Source of the DNA: Arthrobacter sp. QXT-31
GTDB taxonomy: Bacteria > Actinomycetota > Actinomycetes > Actinomycetales > Micrococcaceae
Length of the DNA: 64,000 nt
NCBI RefSeq assembly: GCF_001969265.1
Contig: NZ_CP019304.1
Span: forward strand, 1,364,001 to 1,428,000
Reading direction: 5' to 3'
The notes under the pieces were generated by a model that did no database searches, had not been told where the DNA came from, and saw only the letters and a list, made by a program, of their open reading frames with translations. A program made the translations under genes and the position numbers. Positions 49,110 to 59,101 of this stretch are shown here, in pieces; positions within the stretch are counted from its first letter, which is position 1, and the number at the start of each line of letters is the position of its first letter.

Positions 49110-49580
49110 GTGGTGTTTTACAGCGAGCAGGAGCGGCGGAATGATGCCGTGTACGCCGAGCACAAGAGGGCCCTCGCAGCCGGTGAGAAGCGGGTCCTCC
49201 GGACCACCAGCGCAGGTGAACTGCACAGCTACCCAGGCGATGAGATCGGCTTCACTCCCGGCCGCGGTCAGGCGCAAGTCAGCACTTGGTGGGGCATGGG
49301 CATCCTCATGCTCGTATCGGGGACCATCCTGCTCGCCTCCGTGTGGCTGTTCCTGCATCCTCTATGGGAGGGCAAGCCCCCAGAGTGGGGTGCCCTGTGG
49401 CTCATCGGCATTTCCGGGTTCTTCACGCCCTACGCGTTCATCCTCGCCCGCAACGAATACCGCGCCACCCAGCTACGTAAGCGGCGGGGTTCCCCAAAGC
49501 CGGGCACTTCCGGCGCGGTCGACATCAACCTCTTGGAGCTGGGCCAGGAACACCCCGACCAGCCAGGCACGTCACGATAG
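49110..49580 (+). CDS. Hypothetical membrane protein (two TM segments)
   Basis: The 156-aa protein has a charged N-terminal half (SEQERRNDAVYAEHKRALAA) and two hydrophobic helices (WGMGILMLVSGTILLASVWL and ALWLIGISGFFTPYAFILAR). A basic tail follows. GGAGG at 49096-49100 supports the GTG at 49110. I do not recognise the family. The preceding small membrane ORF may be a partner. Confidence 0.7.
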   Translation: MVFYSEQERRNDAVYAEHKRALAAGEKRVLRTTSAGELHSYPGDEIGFTPGRGQAQVSTWWGMGILMLVSGTILLASVWLFLHPLWEGKPPEWGALWLIGISGFFTPYAFILARNEYRATQLRKRRGSPKPGTSGAVDINLLELGQEHPDQPGTSR

Positions 49581-49776
49581 GAACGACGTTCAGCCAGCAC
49601 AGCCAGTTCTTCCCCACTGACCAGTCCATGGACCACCAATCGTGGCGTGCCCATGGAATGTTTCCACACTTGTCCGGTCCCGGCGATGGGCACAACTACC
49701 CTGTCCCGGAGTTCCTGGATCGTCCTTCCCAGGTGATTTACTGACCTGACCGTACACGTTCATTTGGGGGATAAGA

Positions 49777-50449
49777 ATGAAGGGCATTGCTGCGTCGTTT
49801 CTGCTCGTTCCGCTGCTGCTCACCGGTTGCGTCGTCCCCCTACGAAGGGGCTGGCGCTGCCACCACAGCAACGGCGGCCACCAACGGCTATGCCCGCCTG
49901 GATGAGGCCGGGATCGCACAAATCAAGGCGTCCAAATCCGCCCGGCTGGACATGACCTCCGGACAGCTCACCAAAGAAAGCGTCGGCCTTGAGAGCGGTA
50001 CAAGCCAGGCACCGGACGTCCTGATGCGCGACGGCATGATGGAGCTGATTATCGAAGGGCCAACGGGTACCGTCCGTGCCCACACGGACCGGCTGCGGTT
50101 CAATGGCATGAACAACGGGCCCGATTTCAGCCAGGTCACATACTTCCTCACGGCAAGGTCATTGGAGGACTTCACCGCCCTCCTCCGTGACGGCGTGGAC
50201 CGCTACGGCATTCCAGGTGAATCAGCAGAACGCTGGATCGAGTCCATCTCCAGCCGACCAGAGGACAAAGGCGACTTCGCCCTGGAACCTGGCACATCGA
50301 CAGGGCTCGACGTCATTTACGACCTCCGTTACGACGGCACCAAAGACGTCCAGGTCATCATTGTGCACGTAACCCGACTCACCGGGAGTGATCCGAAGCT
50401 CCAGCAGGCTCAGACTCGCACGGTCACACACCTCTTCGAGGACGAGTGA
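49777..50449 (+). CDS. Predicted lipoprotein, frameshifted directly after the lipobox
   Basis: The ATG at 49777 (behind GGGGGATAA) encodes MKGIAASFLLVPLLLTGC, a complete lipoprotein signal peptide with lipobox LLTGC. The rest of the protein (SSPYEGAGAATTATAATNGY onward, ~205 aa) is in another frame. One extra G after the TGC codon, near 49831, explains the shift. The mature domain has alternating polar strands resembling LppX/LprG-type lipoproteins, but I cannot confirm it. Downstream frames are intact to TGA at 50449. Sequencing error or inactivation are both possible. Confidence 0.72.
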
Positions 50450-50563
50450 ATTTCACCTGGTATCCGATTCAATGGTCTCGCCATACGGGACGTCGCGGTG
50501 CAGCTCCAAGGTGAAGTCACGGGGGGGCCTCAGGTTTGCGGATAAGTCCTTGGAGATCCGGCT

Positions 50564-50597
50564 GGGGGTGCTCCGCGCCTGGGTCTTGAGCACCCCC
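50564..50597. terminator. Hairpin between lipoprotein and permease genes
   Basis: Ten-bp perfect arms GGGGGTGCTC / GAGCACCCCC with a 14-nt loop, between convergent genes. Confidence 0.55.
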
Positions 50598-50631
50598 CGT
50601 AACCGCGGTCTCCCCTCGCGGCGCGTTAGGA

Positions 50632-52149
50632 CTAGACGCCCGGCAGGGCTGCTTCAGAATCTTTGGAGGGGTCTGTGACAGGATCCCGTCGCACCTTGTT
50701 TCCCCGGACGTAGCCCACGATTCCCAGGGCGAGGATGCTGGCGAGTGTACCGAGGGCGAATGCTTCAAAGGTGACTTGCGAGACGCCCCAGGTTTCCTCG
50801 AAGTCGTAGTCGAGGCCGAACAGCATCTCCAGTGTTCCGGGGAAGATCGCCACCCATGATCCGATGAGAATCCAGATGAAGCAGATTCAGCCAAGGACCC
50901 GGAATCCTGTGTCGGAGACAGGGACTTTGAAGGGCCGGTTGGTCAGTGGGTACTTTGTGCGAAGCCTGACCGCGGCGGGGATGGCCAGCAGGTAGCTGAG
51001 CAGGAACGTGGAGATGGCAATCGACAGGACCACGCCGAACAGTGCGCTGCTGGTACCGCTGAGCTGCATGGCTGCCAGCATGAACAAGGTGGCCACCACG
51101 CCGGAGAGCGTATTGACCCGGATCGGTGTTCCCAGTTTCGGGTGGAAGCGGCCGAAGAATCCGCCGAAGAACGAACCGTCAGCTGCAGCCATGGCCTGCA
51201 TGCGATCGCTGATGATCATCCACGCCGCCCCCTGGGCCACAAGTACGAAGCAGAAGACGATCGCGGAGACGGCAAGCATCGCGTCGGCGGCGGGGCCGAA
51301 GACTGTATAAACGGTGGAAATGGCACCAAACAGGCCACCGATGCCGGTGATCTGGTCCAGCGGCACCACCAGGAGGATGGCGAGGATGGGCAGGAGGTAG
51401 CTTGCGGCGGCAATCATCGAGGAGCGGGCCACGGAGATGGGGACGTCTTTGGCGGGGTTCTTCATCTCTCCCGCGGCGCTGTTGCCGGATTCGAAGCCCA
51501 GGAAGGAGAACAGCAGCAGGGGTGTGACGCCGAGGAAGCCCGCCAGGGTGGGTGCGAAGAAGCCCAGATCAAGGCCGTTGAAGCCGTGCTGCACTCCATA
51601 GGCAAGCGTGACCAGGATGAAGAAGGTCAGGAAAACGACTTTGAGGATGGCCCCCAGCGACGGCAGCCACTTGCCGTGCTTGAGGCTCACAATGGCTGAG
51701 GAGACAGTGATCCAGATGAACAGCAGTTTGAAGATGTAGTCACCCACGCTGCCGGCCTCTACGTGGCCCACGTATTCAGACCAGGTTTCCACTGCCACGA
51801 ACGCCATGGCGCCGCCCACCCAGACGGGCTGGGTCACCCAGGTGAACAGGGAGGTGATGGCAGCCACCACACGGCCGAACGCCATTTTCGTCCAGACGTA
51901 GACCCCTCCTTCCTCGGTGAAGGCCCCGCCGGTCTCTGCGAAGATGAGTCCGTACGGGACCATGAAGGTAACGGCAAGGATGAGGGTCCACGTGAAGGTT
52001 TCGCCGCCGAAGCCGGAGACCTGGCCCAGAACTTCGATTGAGATGACGGCAGCGACAACCAGCAGCAGGATGTCGAAGCGGCCAAGGGATTTTTGCAGGT
52101 GCTTGCTTTGTTCCTGTGCCAGGGGCGTTGATGTTGTTGGCTGAGCCAT
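50632..52149 (-). pseudogene. APC-family permease with an in-frame internal stop
   Basis: A TGA at 50887-50889 interrupts a frame that continues in register. The part before it is 420 aa (LGRFDILLLVVAAVISIEVL, then GQVSGFGGE and 10-11 TMs). After it comes ICFIWILIGSWVAIFPGTLE and a hydrophilic tail ending at 50632. The full protein would be 505 aa, the normal size for this permease group. A Trp codon (TGG) changed to TGA is the simplest explanation. The truncated product may lack the last TM helix. It lies near the ALDH and copper amine oxidase genes and probably imported their substrate. Confidence 0.85.
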
Positions 52150-52337
52150 GATCTGTCCTTTGCTACTGCTGACGATTGCTAATGCGCAAAAAGGGGTGTT
52201 TGCAGATTCCGGCGGACCAGCGGTTCCTCGCCTCGCTGTTGCCTGGTGTCATTCTGCTGCTGACTAAAGGTAGGCCCGTGAACTGCATCACGTAAAACAT
52301 GGGATAGTGATCCGATGCATCTGCTTATCTGATGCCC

Positions 52338-53831
52338 TTAGCCGAACTGGATCCAGGTCGTCTTCGGCGCCGTGTAGTTGTCGAAGGCGTGCAGGGACAA
52401 GTCCCGCCCGAACCCGGACTGCTTGAAGCCGCCGAAGGGTGTGGTGTTCCCCAGCGCGTCTACAGTGTTAACGGAAACGGTGCCAGCGAGGAGATCGCCT
52501 GCCACCCGGTGCGCCCGCGACAGATCCGACGTCCAGACCGATGCCGCCAGTCCGTAGTCGGTGGCATTGGCCATTGCCACCGCTTCAGCTTCGGTGTCGA
52601 AAGCGTGCAGCACGGCGACCGGACCGAAGATTTCCTCGCGGTGGACAGCATGGTCAGCGGATAGACCCCCCAAGAGTGTGGGCTCCAGGTACGCGTCAGA
52701 ACCCCGGATTATCCGCCGCCCACCGCCAAAGAGGACTTCCCCGTCGGTGCGTCCGCGCGTGACCCAGGCTTCGACGTCGTGCGTGTGGGTGCTGCTGATC
52801 AGGGCACCGTTGCCCTCTCCGCCGGAGAGGGGGTCGGCCGGAGCATACGCGCTGGCCGCGTCGGCAAGCAGCGCGGCGAACTCGTCGTGAACCTGCCGCT
52901 GAACCAGGATGCGGGAGTTGGCCGAGCAGACCTGCCCCTGGTTGTAAAAGGCGCCGAAGGCGGCCTTAGCGGCCGCGAGCGGAAGATCGGCGGTGTCGGC
53001 AAAAATAACGTTGGAGCTTTTGCCGCCGGCCTCCAGGCTAAGGCGCTTGAGGTTGCTTCGGGCCGAGGCCTCCAGCAAGGTTCTGGAAACGGCCGTGGAG
53101 CCGGTGAAGGCCAGGGCATCGACATCCATGTGGTTCGCCAGCGCGGCGCCCACCTCCCGCCCACTGCCCGTGACGATATTCAAGACGCCATCAGGAAGCC
53201 CTGCCTCGGCTGCCAATTCAGCGAGCCGCAGGACGCTCAGGGAAGTCTGCTCCGCCGGCTTGAGCACCATCGTGTTCCCGGCGGCAAGCGCGGGAGCCAG
53301 TTTCCAGACCGCTATCTCAAGGGGGAAGTTCCAGGGCACGATGGCTGCCACTACACCCAAAGGCTCGCGGGTGACCAGAGCTATGGCTCCGGATGGAACA
53401 GCAGGCAGTTCCCCGCCTTGTTTATCCGCTGCCTCCGCATACCAGCGCAGGGTGGAAATGGCACCAGGAACGTCCACGGTAGTGGTTTGCAGGATGGGCT
53501 TGCCGCTGTCGAGTGTTTCCAGGAGGGCCAGCTCGTCGGCATGGCGCTCCATGAGCGCGGCCAGTGCCAGCAGTGACTCCTTGCGCTCCACGGCAGCCCT
53601 GCGTGACCAGGCCGGGAAGGCGCGCCGTGCCGCAGCCACCGCGGTGTCAACGTCGGCGCGACCGCAGGAGGTCAGTTCGGCGAGGGCGCGTCCATCAATG
53701 GGACTGACGGCGGGCCGGGTGAGCCGTTCGCTGCCGGACACCCTTCGTCCGTCGACGAACGCTCTTCCGTCGATTGCAAGGGCATCGGCCCGGCTCTGCC
53801 AGTCGGAGGAAATCATGGTGGTGCTGTTCAT
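52338..53831 (-). CDS. Aldehyde dehydrogenase, PuuC/betaine-aldehyde type
   Basis: The 497-aa enzyme has PWNFPLEIAVWKLAPALAAG, SLEAGGKSSNVIF (Glu) and NQGQVCSANSRILVQ (Cys). The C-terminus has GNTTPFGGFKQSGFGRDLSL. It resembles gamma-glutamyl-aminobutyraldehyde dehydrogenases. It lies between the broken APC permease (188 bp) and a small membrane gene, and its divergent neighbour is a copper amine oxidase, whose aldehyde products it would oxidise. Confidence 0.9.
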   Translation of the reverse strand: MNSTTMISSDWQSRADALAIDGRAFVDGRRVSGSERLTRPAVSPIDGRALAELTSCGRADVDTAVAAARRAFPAWSRRAAVERKESLLALAALMERHADELALLETLDSGKPILQTTTVDVPGAISTLRWYAEAADKQGGELPAVPSGAIALVTREPLGVVAAIVPWNFPLEIAVWKLAPALAAGNTMVLKPAEQTSLSVLRLAELAAEAGLPDGVLNIVTGSGREVGAALANHMDVDALAFTGSTAVSRTLLEASARSNLKRLSLEAGGKSSNVIFADTADLPLAAAKAAFGAFYNQGQVCSANSRILVQRQVHDEFAALLADAASAYAPADPLSGGEGNGALISSTHTHDVEAWVTRGRTDGEVLFGGGRRIIRGSDAYLEPTLLGGLSADHAVHREEIFGPVAVLHAFDTEAEAVAMANATDYGLAASVWTSDLSRAHRVAGDLLAGTVSVNTVDALGNTTPFGGFKQSGFGRDLSLHAFDNYTAPKTTWIQFG

Positions 53832-53889
53832 AGTGGCTCCTGGGATCGGTTCCGCCGTAGGCGGCTTGTGTTCGGGTCAGTACGGAAGG

Positions 53890-54354
53890 TCAAGGGACGA
53901 CGGCGGGCAAAGCCGGGCCGGCGGCGTTGTGTCGGGACAGGCGGAGGACGGCGGAAGCCGCCATCATGCACAAGAGCTCCACCCCCATCACCGCCAGCAT
54001 TGCCGGCGCGTGCGCCATGGAGACAGCAGCGCCGGCAGCCGCGACGGTCACGTGATGAGCTCCAGGGTTCGGCACCGTTAGGAGAACCACGTGGATAAGG
54101 ACCATCCCCCCAGTTGTGGCGAGCAGGTGCCCGGCGGCCTTGCCGGCACAGCGCCGACCCACTACCAACGGGGCGCCGCAGGTCAGGCAGACGGCAGCCA
54201 TCGCGGCCATCCACCACCCCATCGCTCCGGCCGGTCCGGCTGCCGCAGCCACCGAGTGGGCTCCAGCACTGACCGCCACGGCCGTGGCGACGATGCACGA
54301 CGAAAGCCGTACGGCGGGCAGGGGGACAGAGCGCCCTGGGGCGTGTGGGTCCAT
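53890..54354 (-). CDS. Small multi-TM protein with metal-like His/Met residues
   Basis: A 154-aa hydrophobic protein with about 4 TM segments rich in Ala and Gly. His and Met occur in helices (GAHSVAAA, GAHHVTVAA, MAHAPAMLAVMGVELLCMMA). It is divergent from the copper amine oxidase gene, across the palindromic operator. The Met/His pattern suggests copper handling, but this is a guess. The family was not recognised. Confidence 0.6.
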   Translation of the reverse strand: MDPHAPGRSVPLPAVRLSSCIVATAVAVSAGAHSVAAAAGPAGAMGWWMAAMAAVCLTCGAPLVVGRRCAGKAAGHLLATTGGMVLIHVVLLTVPNPGAHHVTVAAAGAAVSMAHAPAMLAVMGVELLCMMAASAVLRLSRHNAAGPALPAVVP

Positions 54355-54423
54355 GGTGCTCCTCGGGGCTTCCCGGCGCCTGATCGCACTTTACGTCGGC
54401 GCTGTGAGATGGGTAACATCAAC

Positions 54424-54451
54424 TTTTGATGGAACAGTTGTATCATCAAAA
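54424..54451. promoter_or_regulatory. Inverted-repeat operator upstream of the copper amine oxidase
   Basis: TTTTGATG (54424-54431) and CATCAAAA (54444-54451) are perfect 8-bp arms with a 12-nt spacer, ending 19 nt before the oxidase ATG. It lies between divergent genes and fits a TetR-type operator for the regulator at 56548. Confidence 0.65.
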
Positions 54452-54470
54452 TCTGACTTCAGGAAGTGTT

Positions 54471-56453
54471 ATGACTCTGGAAACACCCACATTGGCTGCA
54501 GTCAAGCAGCACCCCCTCGAACAGCTCAGCGCGCAGGAAATTTCCGCAGCGCGGCACATCCTGGCGGATGCTGGGCTGGTGGCTGACACCACCCGTTTCG
54601 CCTACCTTGGTCTGCTGGAACCCCCGAAATCCGTCTTTCAAGGGGGCGGCGGCCGCGCAGACCGCACTATCCGTGTAATGCTTTGGGATGCTGCCCGATC
54701 CCTCTCGCTCGACGTCCGCCTGTCCCTGACCACCAGGGAAATCCTCGACCAGCGGAAGCTGGACCCCGCCGTCGATGGTCAGCTCCCTGTCCTGATCGAA
54801 GAGTTTGAAATCATCGAGGATGTCCTGGCCGAAGATCCGCAATGGAGCGCTGCCCTTGCCTCACGCGGTCTGACCCCGGCGCAGGTGCGCGTAGCTCCGC
54901 TCTCCGCAGGAGTCTTCGAGTACGAGAACGAGAAGGGCAAGCGGCTCCTCCGCGGACTCGGCTTCCGGCAGGACCACCCGCTCGACCATGCCTGGGCCCA
55001 CCCCATCGACGGCCTCGTCGCCTTCGTCGACGTGGAAAACCGCCGCGTGAACCACCTCATCGACGACGGACCCGTGCCCGTCCCGGACGTCAACGGAAAC
55101 TACACAGACGCATCAGTCCACGGCGAGCTCCGCACCGACCTGAAACCGATCGAAGTCACCCAGCCAGAGGGTCCCAGCTTCACTTTAGAGGGCAATCACC
55201 TCTCGTGGGCCGGGTGGGACCTGCGAGTAGGATTCGACGCCCGTGAAGGACTTGTCCTCCAGCAACTCCACCACACACACGACGGCCGGCGGCGCCCCCT
55301 CGTCCACCGTGCCTCCATCTCCGAAATGGTCGTCCCATACGGCGATCCTTCCCCCTACCGCAGCTGGCAGAACTACTTCGACTCCGGCGAATATCTTGTC
55401 GGTCGGGACGCGAACTCCCTGAAGCTCGGTTGTGACTGCCTCGGCGAGATCACGTACATGTCCCCCGTCGTAGCCGATGACTTTGGGAACCCGCGCACCA
55501 TAGACAATGGCATCTGCATTCACGAAGAAGACGCCGGCATCCTCTGGAAGCACACCGATGAATGGGCCGGTTCCAACGAGGTACGCCGCAACCGCCGGCT
55601 GGTGGTGTCCTTCTTCACCACCGTGGGCAATTACGATTACGGCTTCTACTGGTATCTCTACCTGGACGGCACCATCGAGTTTGAGGCCAAGGCAACCGGC
55701 ATCGTGTTCACAGCCGCCCTGCCAGACAAGAAGTACGCCTACGCCTCAGAGATCGCTCCCGGGCTTGGTGCGCCCTACCACCAGCACCTATTCAGTGCCC
55801 GCCTGGACATGATGATCGACGGTCCCGCCAACCGTATAGAGGAACTGGACCTCGTCCGGCTTCCGAAGGGCCCGGGAAACCCCCACGGCAACGCATTCTC
55901 GCAAAAACGCACCCTCCTGGCGCGCGAATCCGAGGCGGTACGCGATGCAGATGGCACGAAGGGGCGAGTCTGGCACGTCAGCAACCCCGAGTCCCTAAAC
56001 CAGCTTGGCCACCCTGTCGGCTACACGCTGTACCCAGAAGGCAATCCCACCCTTGCGATGGCCGACGATTCGTCCATTGCATCGCGGGCCGCATTCGCCC
56101 GGCACCACCTGTGGGTTACCCAGTACGGGGATGGCGAGCTTTATGCAGCGGGCGACTTCGTCAACCAGCACCCAGGTGATGCAGGGCTTCCCGCCTACAT
56201 CGCCCAGGACCGTGACCTCGACGGCCAGGACCTCGTCGTGTGGCACTCCTTCGGCCTGACCCACTTCCCCCGCCCGGAGGACTGGCCCATCATGCCGGTA
56301 GACACCACCGGATTCACATTGAAGCCGCACGGCTTCTTCGATTCAAACCCCACACTGAACGTCCCACCCTCCGCTTCCCGGCACTGCGCGAGCGGAACCG
56401 CAGCCGGAGGCACTGTCTCCGACAGCTCCGGGCCCGTAACCTGCGCACACTGA
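54471..56453 (+). CDS. Copper-containing primary amine oxidase
   Basis: The 660-aa enzyme has the topaquinone precursor Tyr in [11 protein letters not shown] (about residue 388) and the copper ligands HQH (in [13 protein letters not shown]) and the third His in [11 protein letters not shown]. It oxidises primary amines such as phenylethylamine, tyramine or histamine to aldehydes, H2O2 and ammonia. The length and motifs match Arthrobacter-type amine oxidases. AGGA precedes the ATG at 54471; upstream in-frame sequence overlaps the operator. It is followed by a TetR gene on the same strand. Confidence 0.95.
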   Translation: MTLETPTLAAVKQHPLEQLSAQEISAARHILADAGLVADTTRFAYLGLLEPPKSVFQGGGGRADRTIRVMLWDAARSLSLDVRLSLTTREILDQRKLDPAVDGQLPVLIEEFEIIEDVLAEDPQWSAALASRGLTPAQVRVAPLSAGVFEYENEKGKRLLRGLGFRQDHPLDHAWAHPIDGLVAFVDVENRRVNHLIDDGPVPVPDVNGNYTDASVHGELRTDLKPIEVTQPEGPSFTLEGNHLSWAGWDLRVGFDAREGLVLQQLHHTHDGRRRPLVHRASISEMVVPYGDPSPYRSWQNYFDSGEYLVGRDANSLKLGCDCLGEITYMSPVVADDFGNPRTIDNGICIHEEDAGILWKHTDEWAGSNEVRRNRRLVVSFFTTVGNYDYGFYWYLYLDGTIEFEAKATGIVFTAALPDKKYAYASEIAPGLGAPYHQHLFSARLDMMIDGPANRIEELDLVRLPKGPGNPHGNAFSQKRTLLARESEAVRDADGTKGRVWHVSNPESLNQLGHPVGYTLYPEGNPTLAMADDSSIASRAAFARHHLWVTQYGDGELYAAGDFVNQHPGDAGLPAYIAQDRDLDGQDLVVWHSFGLTHFPRPEDWPIMPVDTTGFTLKPHGFFDSNPTLNVPPSASRHCASGTAAGGTVSDSSGPVTCAH

Positions 56454-56547
56454 GTCACCCCGCAGCCGCGGGAACGCGTCAGGGTTCCCGCGGTGGTAGG
56501 GTGCACACGGCGGCTCGACAGACCCCGCCTGTGGACTAAGGAGCACC

Positions 56548-57165
56548 ATGCCCCGCTTGGTAGATCACCAGGAACGACGCCGCTCGATCATCGAAACCAC
56601 GTGGCGGCTCATCGCGGAACAGGGCATCGAAAACGCCAGTATGAGGGACATCGCCCGGGAATGCGGCTACGCCGCGCCCGGAGTCCTGGCGCACTATTTC
56701 CCCAGCAAGGACGCGCTCCTGCTCGCCTCTTACGAACTGATCTGCGAGCGCACCAACGAAAGGATTACCGCTGGCACGGAGGGCCGCCGCGGGCTCGCGG
56801 CGCTGCGAGGCCTTTGCATGGAAATCATCCCGGCAGACCCCCTCACCGTCGTGGAGGCACGGGTGGCGGTGTCCTTCTGGCAGCGCGCCCAGACGGAGGA
56901 TTCCCTCCGCGCTGTGGGACGGGACGCTCTGCTGCATTGGCGGGACCTGATGCTGGGATTTCTCGCCGAAGCAGAACACGACGGCGAATGCCCGCCCTTG
57001 GCGGACCCGGACACGGTCGTCGATGAACTGCTGAACATCATGATGGGCCTGCACGTCACGTCCATGCTGGACCCGGGCGCTGTCACCGGTTCCCGGCAGC
57101 GTCACTTGATGGAAAGAGCCATTGTGCGCCTGGCGCAAGGCAGCCCCGGGAGAACCGCAGCCTAG
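56548..57165 (+). CDS. TetR-family regulator, BetI-like
   Basis: The 205-aa protein has the N-terminal HTH NASMRDIARECGYAAPGVLA, then HYFPSKDALLLASYE. The remainder is a TetR_C_6-type ligand domain as in BetI. It follows the copper amine oxidase by 94 bp on the same strand. By family precedent it likely represses the oxidase through the palindrome at 54424 and responds to its amine or aldehyde. Confidence 0.88.
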   Translation: MPRLVDHQERRRSIIETTWRLIAEQGIENASMRDIARECGYAAPGVLAHYFPSKDALLLASYELICERTNERITAGTEGRRGLAALRGLCMEIIPADPLTVVEARVAVSFWQRAQTEDSLRAVGRDALLHWRDLMLGFLAEAEHDGECPPLADPDTVVDELLNIMMGLHVTSMLDPGAVTGSRQRHLMERAIVRLAQGSPGRTAA

Positions 57166-57205
57166 GAAAAGCCGTTGCAGACTGATGGTTAAGCCAGGCA
57201 AGGAA

Positions 57206-57246
57206 AAAGGCCGCGTCCCAGTGCTCAGACCCAGGACGCGGCCTTT
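57206..57246. terminator. Bidirectional terminator
   Basis: Arms AAAGGCCGCGTCC and GGACGCGGCCTTT around a 15-nt loop, with A-run upstream and T-run downstream, between convergent TetR and MHS genes. Confidence 0.85.
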
Positions 57247-57263
57247 CGTGGTTTGACCGTTCG

Positions 57264-58631
57264 CTATGACTGAGACGATGCTGGCTGCTGTTCAGAGCCA
57301 ATGCCCGGCGCGGCCGTGGGGATGACGTCTGCGCCGCTGAGCAGATCGATGCCTTTGGTTTCTTTCATGCTCAGGACGGCCACCAGGCCGATGATTCCCA
57401 CGAGGATGAGGTAGAAGGCTGGCATCATGTCGTTTCCTGTCTGCGCGATGAGCCACGTCAGGACGTAGGGGACTGTGCCGGCGAAGATGGCGGCGGTGAT
57501 GCTGTAGGCCAGCGAGAGGCCGGTCTGGCGTGTACGGGTAGGGAAGAGTTCAGCGGCTGCCACAGCATGGACTCCCAGGATAAGAGCCAGGATTATTCCA
57601 AGGCCGAGGGTGCCAACAGTTCCGGCCCAGGAAACACCTGAACCCATGACCAGGAAGAGCGGCACAGAAAGGACGATCAGGGCAACCGCGGCGATGATTA
57701 GCAGCGGACGGCGGCCGATCCGGTCCGAGAGTGCACCGCAGACCGGGACGAGGACCAGTCCGGCGATGGAGGCGACAGTGGACAGCAGTGCGGCGGTACC
57801 TGCGTCGAAGCCCAAAACCTTCTCCTGGTACGTGAGCAGGTAGACGAGCACGACGTAGAACGTCACGTGCATCATGATCTCGAGCCCGCTCATCTGCAGC
57901 AGCTGCTTCCAGTGAAGCCGGAAGACCTCTTTGACCGGGCTTTGAGGCACGTTTTCCAGCTTTTCGAGCGAGAGAAACTCGGGGGTGTCCTCGATCTTTG
58001 TGCGGATGTAGAAGCCGACGATGCCGAGGGGAACGGCGATGAGGAACGGGATCCGCCATGCACCGTTTTCGATGGCCTGGGCGTCCGCCAAGGAGGTCAG
58101 CACGAAGACGACCAGCGATGCTGCCAGAAACCCCAGGAGGCTGCCGAATTCGAGCCAGCTCACGCCGAAGCCCCGGTTCTTGCGGGGCGAGTACTCGGCC
58201 AGGAAGGCCGCAGCGCTACCGAACTCTCCGCCGGCTGCGAGGCCCTGAACAACCCGCGCGGCGACCAGGAGCACCGGGGCCCAGAGGCCGATGGCATCGT
58301 AAGTGGGCAGAAGGCCCACGACGAGCGTCGCCCCGGACATGGACAAGATGACGATTGACAGCGTCTTCTTCCGGCCGATGCGGTCGCCGAGTGTGCCGAA
58401 GATCAGGGCGCCGAGCGGACGGACTCCAAAAGAGATGGCGAAAACAGCAAAAACCGACAGCAGGGCAGCTGTTGCATCCTGCTGCGGGAAGAAAATGGTG
58501 GCGATGGTTGACGCCAAGTAGGCGTAGATCGCCCACTCGAACCAGTGGACAAAGACGCCGATCGAGCCGGCCATGACGCTCTTGCGCAGGCCCTTCTGGT
58601 TGACCGGCAGTCCCGGTTGGTTGATGGTCAC
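57264..58631 (-). CDS. MFS carrier, metabolite:H+ symporter (MHS, ProP-like)
   Basis: The protein is 455 aa with 12 TMs. SIGVFVHWFEWAIYAYLAST and GVRPLGALIFGTLGDRIGRK are MHS hallmarks, with AAELFPTRTRQTGLSLAYSI in the later loop. This family carries betaine, proline and organic acids. GTG at 58631 follows GGAGG and is preferred over the upstream in-frame ATG. It is divergent from the flavin monooxygenase gene and probably imports the substrate of that pathway. Confidence 0.9.
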   Translation of the reverse strand: MTINQPGLPVNQKGLRKSVMAGSIGVFVHWFEWAIYAYLASTIATIFFPQQDATAALLSVFAVFAISFGVRPLGALIFGTLGDRIGRKKTLSIVILSMSGATLVVGLLPTYDAIGLWAPVLLVAARVVQGLAAGGEFGSAAAFLAEYSPRKNRGFGVSWLEFGSLLGFLAASLVVFVLTSLADAQAIENGAWRIPFLIAVPLGIVGFYIRTKIEDTPEFLSLEKLENVPQSPVKEVFRLHWKQLLQMSGLEIMMHVTFYVVLVYLLTYQEKVLGFDAGTAALLSTVASIAGLVLVPVCGALSDRIGRRPLLIIAAVALIVLSVPLFLVMGSGVSWAGTVGTLGLGIILALILGVHAVAAAELFPTRTRQTGLSLAYSITAAIFAGTVPYVLTWLIAQTGNDMMPAFYLILVGIIGLVAVLSMKETKGIDLLSGADVIPTAAPGIGSEQQPASSQS

Positions 58632-59101
58632 GGTTCCTCCTGCGGGGAATTCCTGAGAGATAGGGCTGACTGGCAGCGAGTGTGTCGGACGTCTTCGTCC
58701 CACCCCTGCGCGCTTGGACTTTCGTTGCGGTTTGGTCCTCGGATCCTTGGCTTCCATTTCACGCCCTGCCAAAAACATCTGTCCAACACTTTTAATTCTG
58801 GAAGTGCATCGCTTTTACAGATGCGGTCGCTGGATCTCCGCCCCGGCCTTGAAAGCCTGTCAGACCAGCAGGGTCACCATCCGATTTTGCGCAGTTGATT
58901 CGCTCAGATGATTCGTTAGCGATGGGTGAATCTGAAAAAACGATGCACTTAGGCGGGAACTGATGTTTGAAATCGGCGGCTGCGCTGCGGTTTCGTGAAT
59001 ACATCGAGATGCACGAACGAGGCTCCCAGTAACGCCCTCCGGGCCCACGGATTGCTTGCGTCGCATCGAATCACACTTACTTATTTGCAATGGAGGTTGG
59101 C
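58632..59101. other. 470-bp divergent control region between MHS carrier and FMO
   Basis: No gene is supported. It contains a perfect 10-bp inverted repeat AAGTGCATCG / CGATGCACTT at 58802-58811 and 58941-58950, 129 bp apart, and a GATTCG direct repeat near 58898 and 58910. It probably holds divergent promoters, and the spaced repeats could be looped operator sites. Confidence 0.5.

Noticed and set aside
50887..50889. TGA in the permease as a selenocysteine codon
   Set aside because: No SECIS-like stem follows directly and APC permeases are not selenoproteins; a Trp-to-stop change is simpler.
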